DNA of 64,000 bases from Epithemia pelagica (lineage: Eukaryota; Bacillariophyta; Bacillariophyceae; Surirellales; Surirellaceae), in assembly GCA_946965045.2 (NCBI GenBank), contig OX337234.1, positions 3,410,001-3,474,000 of the forward strand. Direction: 5' to 3'. Under the pieces are notes generated by a model. The model saw only the letters and a list, made by a program, of their open reading frames with translations. It did no database searches and had not been told where the DNA came from. A program made the position numbers and the translations under genes. Below are positions 53,856 to 61,516 of the stretch, piece by piece. The number at the start of each line of letters is the position of its first letter. Within the stretch, counting starts at the first letter, position 1.

Positions 53856-54100
53856 GTTTCTGTCGTGCTTTGGTCGCGGCGTGGCAGTGGATTGCAGACA
53901 GATGCGAAGAACAATGTGATGCGACTACAACCTGCTCCCGCGGTTGAGCGACTCCCAATGTCTCTGACGCGTCAGACATTGGATTGTCCCTGCGATCTGT
54001 ATGAGAGTCAAGCTCACAACTTGGAGATTTGTGAACTTGCCACTGCCATCCGAGTCGAGAGTGAGAAGGTCACGAGCAACTAGATAGTCTAAGAATCAAA
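53856..54100 (+). repeat. Split direct repeat A2
   Basis: Identical to A1. Followed by a 20-base spacer and B2. Confidence 0.95.
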
Positions 54101-54120
54101 AAATAACCCCCTACCCGCCC

Positions 54121-54264
54121 CTGGGAGCCAGCACGGTTTCCCTTGGGCCTAGCGGCACACGCGTCTACTCCCCTAGCGTGTCCTAGACTGTCAAGACGAG
54201 AGAGACCTTCGCAACGACAGAACGCCGCGACTCTGCAGGATGACGTCGCTGGGTTGTCCCCTCG
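54121..54264 (+). repeat. Split direct repeat B2 (3' end of DIRS-type element)
   Basis: Identical to B1. The final CCCCTCG is followed by flanking DNA that does not match A2. Confidence 0.95.
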
Positions 54265-54467
54265 CGGCCTGGAACGATTGCTTGGAATGTGGTTGCGCGC
54301 GATGGTAACATCGTTCGTACAAAGACTACCACAGTAGTGTTGCAGACCGAAGACTCCAGAATCAATCCTGCGGGATTCATCCACTCTTTCTTGTTGCAAG
54401 AAAAGTGTTTCTGCTGCCGCCACAATCATTGTAGATGAGTAGCATTGAAATAGAACGTAGATAGGAG
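54265..54467. other. Spacer between the DIRS-type and MITE-like elements
   Basis: About 200 bp without recognisable content. It should be the right-hand target flank of the DIRS-type element. Confidence 0.5.
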
Positions 54468-55088
54468 GTAAGGGCTGGGTAAGCCGATCCATGTTCGGCT
54501 AAGTAGGTTCAGTACGAAAGCTACGTAGCGTACATAAAGTCCCATAGTACACGTCATACCTGAAATGGTGGGAAGTCCGAAAAAATGCAAAAACACTCCA
54601 CGATGACGGCGAGATCCGTTGATGCCGCATGCATTCACTCATGCATCGCATCAACATCCGACCACTGTGAGTTGTTTGCGTTTGCTAGTATTACTGTGTT
54701 CTACAGCTACAGAAGATTTGTCGCGTTGGATCAAAAGTTATACTCATTTTTCTGTGGTGCTGTAATCTAAAAACCTTCCTAACTCATTCATTTCTCAACG
54801 GTGACTGAATCAAATTGAACCCATAGTTGCTCTAGTATTAAAGAGTATTATTCTAAAAGTGATTCAGTTAGGCTCAATTATCCATGAAGTTATTGCCATG
54901 GGGGTGATTTCTTCGACCATCGTCGAGTGATGGTTTCCGGACTGCATTGTGTCTCGTGGCAGCAAGTTTTCGATTTGCGACTCGGTGTGACCATCCGCCC
55001 CACTTGTTACAGTCATGAAAATAGTACTACGTAGCTTAATGTACTGAGCCTACTTAGCCGAACATGGATCGGCTTACCCAGCCCTTAC
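54468..55088. mobile_element. MITE-like element with long terminal inverted repeats
   Basis: Left arm 54468-54528 and right arm 55027-55088 are inverted copies of about 61 bp with a few mismatches (shared core GTAAGGGCTGGGTAAGCC, and ATCCATGTTCGGCTAAGTAG). The ~500 bp interior has no coding frame. ATAGG at 54461-54465 and 55089-55093 might be the target duplication, but on the left it is two bases away from the arm. A solo right arm occurs at 24516-24569. It is probably a non-autonomous DNA transposon; family unknown. Confidence 0.75.
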
Positions 55089-55238
55089 ATAGGGCTCATT
55101 TTACCCAAACAACTACCGCAACTTGGGGTAAAATGACTGGATCACTCGGAAGCTCGTGAACCAAGTCACGAGTTGAAAATCAAGAATTTTTCAAAACAGT
55201 CCTGGCACCCAAGGCTCGTGAGCCAATCCGCTGGGTGT

Positions 55239-55243
55239 GCTTC
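55239..55243. repeat. Target-site duplication GCTTC, left
   Basis: Same five bases as 61512-61516, directly outside the LTRs. Confidence 0.85.
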
Positions 55244-55355
55244 CAAAATAGCGTGGTGTGGATGTTACAAAAACATAAAGAGTGACTACTAGGCACCTCC
55301 AACTTAGAGGAGCTATCTATCGCTAAACTTTCGCTCATAAACGCGACCCTTTCTC
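55244..55355 (-). repeat. 3' LTR of the copia element, 112 bp
   Basis: Identical to the LTR at 61400-61511. Very short for an LTR. Confidence 0.93.
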
Positions 55356-55368
55356 GGTCCCCTCGTGA
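55356..55368 (-). other. Polypurine tract of the copia element
   Basis: On the coding strand TCACGAGGGGACC lies directly before the 3' LTR, the expected place for the plus-strand primer. Confidence 0.6.
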
Positions 55369-55496
55369 TCTAACTATCGTAATCATGCATTTTCTTCTTC
55401 TCCTTCTATCCATTCCAACTGGACCTGCTTAAAGATCAGTTCATCATCTGACTGCAGGACGTACCCAAACCTGTTTTCCAACAGTGGGAAACGCAC

Positions 55497-58400
55497 TTAG
55501 TACAAAATCATCTCCGCTAGTCGCTTCCTTTCTGTGCCGGTCTGAACTTTAGTCAAGAGATCGGCAAGATTTGACTTTGATGGCTCATATGCAATTCGAC
55601 ATACTCCGTTTGCGACATTTTCTCTTACGAAATGATAGGCGATTGCATTCGATTTCTTGCGGAGAATGGATTCTGGTCTGGTACTGTTCTGTACCACTGA
55701 CATATTGTCGACTCTGATGTGTGCATGACCGTCCAGAGGCACGCCCAACATCCTCAATTTGTATCTCAAACCCTTGGTCATCTCGATACCCACTTTCAGG
55801 GCCATGAACTCAGAACCAAATGTCGAAGTCTCGACACTTGTCTGCTTCTTTGAATACCAATTTACTGGTGAACGATTTAAGAAGATCAAGACTCCCGTCC
55901 TGGAACGACGAGTCACCAAATCACCCGCGTGATCAGAATCAACGAAGACAGTGATTTGCACCGGTTTACCCAATGGTTCAGGTGCATCGGGTGGGATTTC
56001 TTCCTTTGCATCGGGATAGAATCCTGACCAATCCGCCAACGGCTCCTCCCCATGGACAATATATGATGGATCCAACACCAATCTCGATCTGTCATATTGA
56101 TTGATGTAAGCGAAAACATGAAGGAGAGCATGTACATGTCCTTCTCTTGGACCAGCCAAATAAGCAGCCAACATCGAGACCTCTGTTGTTATATCGATCC
56201 TTCCGAGTTCCACCAACCATCGGAGAACTCCAATCTGTTGTTGAAAGAAAGATTGCCATTCTTGGTCACAGTAGGACGACGTGTCCAATTCAGGTCTGTA
56301 TCCAGATGGGAGTACACCTGCCACCCTTGTCTTGAGCATCATGTCCCTTTCCTCCAGCCAAATCTTTACATTACGGATGGCTTCACTGGCATATTTCTTT
56401 GAGCTCAATGCCCAACACCGTTTAGATACGTCGTTGTCGATGTCAAAAGTCTGAATTTCGTTTCCAAGGTAAATCTTGGGTGGACCTATTGAGTCCGGTT
56501 TCAATAGATAATGCTGGTCAAGCATGTTGAGGATTTCACGTCCCCTGTGCGAGATTACAAGTACATCGTCAATATAAATGAACACGAGTTCATAATATAA
56601 AGAACCATCTTGTTTCTTTGCTGGTCGCAAATACACGTCGGGATCAGCCTTGCAGGGCTTGAATCCCAACGACTCTTGTAGAGTTGTGGACAGGTGCTCT
56701 CTCCAGGCGAATGCACTGGTTTTGAGGCCATAGAGCGCCTTTGTTATTACTGCGTATCGTCCTTCGTATTCCTTTCCGAATTCGAGACCGCAGAGTGTAC
56801 AAATCCTTTCGTGACATGGAGCATTGAGGTAAGCCCCGGCTATATCTGCGGCCGTCACGTCCACTCCATTCAATGCTGCCAACATGAACCCAATTCTCAC
56901 ACTTTCCCTGGAAACAACGCTCGCATAGGTCGGTGTTTCAGGCTCTCCTGTCTTGTGTCCACCTGCAACATACCTCGCCTTTCGCGTAAAGTCCATCTTT
57001 ACGTCAAAGACGATATGGCAGGGGATGACCTTGTGACCAATGGGCTGCGGCATTCCCTCATCCAGTATCTTTACTGCTGGGAATATCTTTGACATTTCTA
57101 GTTGCAATGCCTTAGCCCAGAAATCAGTACCGGTCTCTCGGTCAATCTCCAACGCCCTTTCTACCGTTTTAGGCAGTTCGATACCGTATTTTTGTGATTT
57201 GCGAAAATATCGAGTCGATTTGGTCGCCTTGATCAGCCGATCCCGTCGCTTCAGAGCGAAAGCGACCCACCATGCAAATGCTGGTTCCTTGTCTATAAGA
57301 TTGGCTACAGCATATTCCGCGACTTCCAAGGGATTGGATTCCTTGAGATCTTGCAACTTCTCCCAAGACGTTGACCCGTCTTTCCATTCGACACACAATG
57401 ACCAACCTCTGGTTGTTCTCTTCTTATGCTCTCTCCCGTTCCAATGGAAGGTACCATCTGAGATAGAGATGGCCGATGCGTCTTTCTTGTGATCAACGAT
57501 ACTGCTCAGGAGCCGATACTTATTGCCCTCTTCGTCTAGTTGTTCGTAGATGTTTTCCGCGATAAGGTTTGCCGCGTAAGACTCCACGTGACCATCTTGA
57601 AATTCGACCTCGTACATGGTCGTGTCTAGAATAGGGTTCGTTGAAGGTCGTCCAATGAGGTTGCCGTCTGCATTTCTTTTCCTTCGCTTGACTTGCCCCT
57701 GACGCAACGATCCTCCCAAAGGTAGCATGACTTTTGCTGCAATGAGCTTGTCATAGGAATCTGTCTTGTATTGGTCTAGGTCAGGCTTCCGAACATCTTC
57801 CTGTTCATCATCCTCATATGCGTCATAAAACGGAGTATCCGTACCATCTTCATCGGGTTCTCCTTGTTCTATCGGCATTCCTTCAAATTTTGCACCCAAT
57901 ACGGCCTTTAAATTAGCGTCAAATTGTTCCCTCTGTGCTGTGAAGGTTTCATCGTGTGATTTCTCCGAAGACAGGGGCCAAACCGACGTCCTGTATACAA
58001 TTTTCCCTTTGTCAGTTAGGATTTTCGAGCTCATGGCTTGACCGACACTTCTACTAGGTCCGAGCCATCGTCCCAACTTTCGACCTTCAAACCCAGGATT
58101 GGAGTACCAAACCGGGTCGTACCACCGATGTTCCACTAGGTGGGAAATATCAGGTGTGTCCCCTGTCAATGTAGTTAGGGGTGGACCGGTATTGAATGGA
58201 CTAGTCGACAAGACTGTGTGAGATCTCCTTGCTGCCATTAGTTCAAGGCAGTGATCCCAGAGGACTGAGGGACAATTAGTCCTTCTCATTTCACGGCGAT
58301 ACATCCTTTTTAGTTCCCAAATATTGGCTTCGGCCAGATTCTGGTTAGGAGTGTATGCCTCAATTGGTTTAATCCGGCAGCTGAACTTGTGCGCAGTCTT

Positions 58401-59438
58401 CCTGAAGTTACCGCTTGTTAACTCAGGTGCATTGTCTGGTATGACACTATTAAAGATGCCATAGTCACTGAATACTCTTTCAAGTGTCTTATGTGCATCC
58501 TTCTTTCGTTGCATGGGATAGAACTCTACCCATCCAAAATCTGTCGCGTACACTTGCCCGCATGTGTTCTGACCAAGTGACTTGACGTCTGAGAAGAGGG
58601 TATCTGTGTAGACGTCCGCTCTTAATCGTCTATGCTTCAACTGATACGCTGTATGGCGTAATCTCTTGCTTCCAATGGAGTCAGTAAAGTCTCGTACTCC
58701 CAATTGCGTTGTGGCCGAACAAGTCTTCTCAGCCAATGGGATACCTATTCCCCATCTTCTTGATAGAGTCACAGGGTCCACTGTCCCCTTTCGACGATGC
58801 CTCAAATCAGCAATCGTCCTTGAGTTTACCCGAACCATTTGGGCCATCCTTTGATGCAAGTCTCTCGATTCTTTCTTTCGAACTGCATCTGTTTCTAAAT
58901 CGACACGGAGTTTCCTTTCGTCGGCGTCTGCCAAGTCATTCGGATCCCACTCCGGTGTGTCGTTAGTCATATGGATCCTGTTGCTCGGATCTATATTCTT
59001 GATTTCATCCCAAGTTGGTTTCCTTACTGTGAAGGAGCTCATTACACCAACCAAGTCGAATGGGATGACAAGATGATCGCTTTCATCTGAGAAAGGAGCT
59101 ATGATCGAATGCGAGTGACTGTTCCTGTCCTCACTCTTGATATATTTTAGAGGAACGTCATTCACTTTGACTCCTGCTTCTCTCATCTGGTTGGGGTTTA
59201 ACAAGCATTTATTCATCATCGGTAAATGGAGGGCCTGATGAAAATATAGGAGATATGTTTCATTTGATTTGGGGTCGTCATAGGCGACTACTCCATTGAT
59301 GATTGGAGTTTCTTTAATGCTCCCAAGTGAATTCGTAAAACCACTAACTTCTGCTTTGCCTGTCGTATATAGGACTTGACAGACATCTCCAAGGCAGCAA
59401 GTGTCCGCGTGACTGTCCAATTCACACGTTGCCGTCAT
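55497..59438 (-). CDS. pol: Copia Pol polyprotein: protease, integrase, reverse transcriptase, RNase H
   Basis: 1,313 codons from the first ATG, but the frame is continuous with gag across UGA at 59477-59475 and 12 further codons. The protease site ELDSHADTCCLG has its Asp at residue 8 from that ATG, too close to the end for a folded protease, so the real N-terminus lies upstream. Integrase D, D, E are likely in ADVYTDTLF (about 279), IPDNAPELTSG (about 336) and LAEANIWELKR (about 371). RT has VDVTAADIAGAYLNAP and the YIDDVLV site at about 956. RNase H begins VFVDSDHAGD (about 1166), followed by SVETSTFGSEFMAL and SKSNLADLLTK. All look intact. Confidence 0.93.
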   Translation of the reverse strand: MTATCELDSHADTCCLGDVCQVLYTTGKAEVSGFTNSLGSIKETPIINGVVAYDDPKSNETYLLYFHQALHLPMMNKCLLNPNQMREAGVKVNDVPLKYIKSEDRNSHSHSIIAPFSDESDHLVIPFDLVGVMSSFTVRKPTWDEIKNIDPSNRIHMTNDTPEWDPNDLADADERKLRVDLETDAVRKKESRDLHQRMAQMVRVNSRTIADLRHRRKGTVDPVTLSRRWGIGIPLAEKTCSATTQLGVRDFTDSIGSKRLRHTAYQLKHRRLRADVYTDTLFSDVKSLGQNTCGQVYATDFGWVEFYPMQRKKDAHKTLERVFSDYGIFNSVIPDNAPELTSGNFRKTAHKFSCRIKPIEAYTPNQNLAEANIWELKRMYRREMRRTNCPSVLWDHCLELMAARRSHTVLSTSPFNTGPPLTTLTGDTPDISHLVEHRWYDPVWYSNPGFEGRKLGRWLGPSRSVGQAMSSKILTDKGKIVYRTSVWPLSSEKSHDETFTAQREQFDANLKAVLGAKFEGMPIEQGEPDEDGTDTPFYDAYEDDEQEDVRKPDLDQYKTDSYDKLIAAKVMLPLGGSLRQGQVKRRKRNADGNLIGRPSTNPILDTTMYEVEFQDGHVESYAANLIAENIYEQLDEEGNKYRLLSSIVDHKKDASAISISDGTFHWNGREHKKRTTRGWSLCVEWKDGSTSWEKLQDLKESNPLEVAEYAVANLIDKEPAFAWWVAFALKRRDRLIKATKSTRYFRKSQKYGIELPKTVERALEIDRETGTDFWAKALQLEMSKIFPAVKILDEGMPQPIGHKVIPCHIVFDVKMDFTRKARYVAGGHKTGEPETPTYASVVSRESVRIGFMLAALNGVDVTAADIAGAYLNAPCHERICTLCGLEFGKEYEGRYAVITKALYGLKTSAFAWREHLSTTLQESLGFKPCKADPDVYLRPAKKQDGSLYYELVFIYIDDVLVISHRGREILNMLDQHYLLKPDSIGPPKIYLGNEIQTFDIDNDVSKRCWALSSKKYASEAIRNVKIWLEERDMMLKTRVAGVLPSGYRPELDTSSYCDQEWQSFFQQQIGVLRWLVELGRIDITTEVSMLAAYLAGPREGHVHALLHVFAYINQYDRSRLVLDPSYIVHGEEPLADWSGFYPDAKEEIPPDAPEPLGKPVQITVFVDSDHAGDLVTRRSRTGVLIFLNRSPVNWYSKKQTSVETSTFGSEFMALKVGIEMTKGLRYKLRMLGVPLDGHAHIRVDNMSVVQNSTRPESILRKKSNAIAYHFVRENVANGVCRIAYEPSKSNLADLLTKVQTGTERKRLAEMILY

Positions 59439-59474
59439 AACCGTTATTTCACTTGCTACCGTGCTGACTGTATG

Positions 59475-60959
59475 TCAGACTCGGTCATTTCGCTTCTTTC
59501 TTTGGCTCATGATAGCACCAATGCCAGCTTCTCTATCTTCCATGGAGTCGTCTCCGTTACTTGTCAAATCTTCTGTCGTGTCTGTCGCCGACGATGAACC
59601 GTCATTGTTCTTCCTTTTCTTCTTGTTCGAGTTTACTCCTGATGCAGTACGTTTCTTAGTGCTGCTATTTTGCTTGTCTCGCGAGTCTCGAACCAATTGT
59701 TGTTGCTCAGGTGTGAGCTTTACCCATAACTTGTAAGGATAGTACTTGTTAGGGTTGTTTGGATCAAATTTGGTCGGGGTATTCTTATTGTTGCCTTTGT
59801 TGTTTTTCTTGTTGCCGCTTGATTGGACAGCGGAAATCCTGGCCCTTCTCGTTGTAGCGCTGTAGGAAACCTTGTTGTCTAGTACTTCTGCGAGATAACC
59901 TGATGCCACTTCAAACGAGATCCGGAGATTTGGGGATGCTAGGATCTGATTCTTGGCACTCTCAAGTCGCGTATCATGAATACCCGTTAGAAGAATACGG
60001 ATCTTCCTTTCTTCACTCACGAATTCTCCTGTGGATTCGAGATCAGAAAAGGCCTTCTGCAAGGACTCAATATATTTCTCGTAGGTAAAGTTACGTTTTG
60101 AGCCGTCGTAATAGTTTGTCTCCAACGTTTGGTCTGCCTTCGCTCGCAAACGAGTTTGATAGGCATCTCCAAAGTAGTGATTTCTGAGGGCTCTGTAGGC
60201 TCCTCTGCCATCCCTGTTACGGCTGTACATCTGTACCCAGCCCCATCCCGGTCCATCATGGGTTACGTGTCTGACTGCGTCCCATACTGCTTCATTGTCG
60301 GTAAGGGCTGTTGGTCCTGTGTGCGGTGCTCGTCGTATAAGCTCTTGGATAATACTTGGCCGACCATAGCCCGGATCAAGATTCAAAGGTGGTACTGTGT
60401 TGAGTGGACGAGTGTAAGCGGCCAAAGGAATGCCAGTTACTCCTCTTTTTCTTTCGAAGTAATCGTCCAAATCTTCCAGTACGGTACGGATATTTTCAAC
60501 TGCAGTCAGCTTCTTGGGTAGTTCAATGTCGTTGTTCTTGTACTCGTCTTCACTTTCCTTGAATCGATATAGGTCTTGAAGATTTGGTAGCGATGAGGAA
60601 GGTGCAGCAGGGTCAAAAGAGCGTGAGACTTTCATCAAATGATGAATGTAGTATCTCATCATCTTCAATCTCTTCTCGATTACATGGCCCACTAACACTC
60701 CTGGATTCGTAATGGTAGGGGCTATGCCGACAACCGGGTTCAACGGGTCAAAGGCTGGATTCGGAACGGTTCCTCCTGGCTTTCTTGCATTATTGCAAAT
60801 TTCGGCGACGTCTTCTTCCGTCAAGCCGAGGAAGTCACTCGCTGACAGTAAGCCCTGAGCATGCAGGGCATCGCGAACTGTTTGCTGTTGAATCTGTAAC
60901 GTATTCAACCAGTAGTCATCTAGCTCTTGGAGCAGAGCTGCGGCATCGGGTGCTGCCAT
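59475..60959 (-). CDS. gag: Copia Gag
   Basis: 494 codons. The N-terminal ~330 residues are helical and capsid-like (FERKRGVTGIPLAAYTRPL, then GRGAYRALRNHYFGD and SLQKAFSDLESTGEFVSEER). A Lys/Asn-rich nucleic-acid-binding stretch with YYPYKLWVKLTPEQQQLVRD follows; there is no CCHC zinc knuckle. It ends KKRNDRV and UGA. The leader between 5' LTR and ATG is 440 bp. Confidence 0.88.
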   Translation of the reverse strand: MAAPDAAALLQELDDYWLNTLQIQQQTVRDALHAQGLLSASDFLGLTEEDVAEICNNARKPGGTVPNPAFDPLNPVVGIAPTITNPGVLVGHVIEKRLKMMRYYIHHLMKVSRSFDPAAPSSSLPNLQDLYRFKESEDEYKNNDIELPKKLTAVENIRTVLEDLDDYFERKRGVTGIPLAAYTRPLNTVPPLNLDPGYGRPSIIQELIRRAPHTGPTALTDNEAVWDAVRHVTHDGPGWGWVQMYSRNRDGRGAYRALRNHYFGDAYQTRLRAKADQTLETNYYDGSKRNFTYEKYIESLQKAFSDLESTGEFVSEERKIRILLTGIHDTRLESAKNQILASPNLRISFEVASGYLAEVLDNKVSYSATTRRARISAVQSSGNKKNNKGNNKNTPTKFDPNNPNKYYPYKLWVKLTPEQQQLVRDSRDKQNSSTKKRTASGVNSNKKKRKNNDGSSSATDTTEDLTSNGDDSMEDREAGIGAIMSQRKKRNDRV

Positions 60960-61381
60960 GGTTCAAAAAGATCTGTTTTGATGGACTCTCTCAGACTTTC
61001 CAGTATTCGGAACTGTGTGTGTCATGCGCACCTTACCCTCTTTCATTCATTGAAGTAGATACATGAGCGATCACCAAGGTAGAGAGCGTGCACAGCTGCA
61101 TTATCGTCCCGCGCCACATAAGTGGATAAAACGCATGGTCGCATGGCAGGCTTTTTCTTTTCAACGGCAAAGAACAGGCGCGTCCGCCATTGCCCAGAGT
61201 GTGCGCAGTAGCAGACCACACCCCTCACTAGTCCGGTCTGGCTCCGTTGCAAGTCAGATATTCAACGAGACTAGATCCTTGGGCGGATCATATGGACCTA
61301 CTTAGTCCGATCCGGATATTTCTTGACCTTCCCAGGCCATTGTGCCCTTAGCTCCTCTTCTTCTTCCTCTTCAGCTCAGAG

Positions 61382-61399
61382 TCATTGGGTCTGATAAAC
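61382..61399 (-). other. Candidate primer-binding site of the copia element
   Basis: Directly inside the 5' LTR the coding strand reads GTTTATCAGACCCAATGA. With the LTR's last bases it gives TGGTTTATCAGA, which resembles tRNA-derived primer sites (TGGTATCAGA) but is not a perfect match to one I can name. Confidence 0.4.
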
Positions 61400-61511
61400 C
61401 AAAATAGCGTGGTGTGGATGTTACAAAAACATAAAGAGTGACTACTAGGCACCTCCAACTTAGAGGAGCTATCTATCGCTAAACTTTCGCTCATAAACGC
61501 GACCCTTTCTC
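61400..61511 (-). repeat. 5' LTR of the copia element, 112 bp
   Basis: Identical to 55244-55355. It begins GAGAAAGGGTCGCG and ends CTATTTTG on the coding strand. Confidence 0.93.
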
Positions 61512-61516
61512 GCTTC
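61512..61516. repeat. Target-site duplication GCTTC, right
   Basis: Matches the left copy at 55239-55243. Confidence 0.85.

Larger units (their letters stand above)
46359..54264 (+). mobile_element. DIRS-order (tyrosine recombinase) retrotransposon with split direct repeats, full length
   Basis: 7,906 bp. Layout is A1 (46359-46603), three ORFs, B1 (53712-53855), A2 (53856-54100), a 20 bp spacer, B2 (54121-54264). A1 and A2 are identical over 245 bp, B1 and B2 over 144 bp, and B1 abuts A2 without a gap. This A1-ORFs-B1-A2-B2 order is the split-direct-repeat arrangement of PAT/Ngaro-type YR elements. The encoded Gag, RT/RNase H and tyrosine recombinase fit. There is no target duplication, as expected for recombinase-mediated integration. 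Identical repeats and intact frames (one in-frame UGA apart) indicate a young, possibly active copy. I see neither a methyltransferase nor a hydrolase domain. Confidence 0.93.
55244..61511 (-). mobile_element. Ty1/copia LTR retrotransposon, full length
   Basis: 6,268 bp between 5 bp target duplications GCTTC. The two 112 bp LTRs are identical, so insertion is recent. Gag and pol lie in one frame separated by UGA, with the domain order protease, integrase, RT, RNase H that defines copia. A purine-rich tract (CACGAGGGGACC) adjoins the 3' LTR. The LTR ends are GAGAAAG...TTTTG on the coding strand, not TG...CA. Confidence 0.95.

Noticed and set aside
55097-55135. 10 bp inverted repeat (CATTTTACCC / GGGTAAAATG)
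   Set aside because: Short, close to the MITE end, and without a run of T or other feature; chance is likely.
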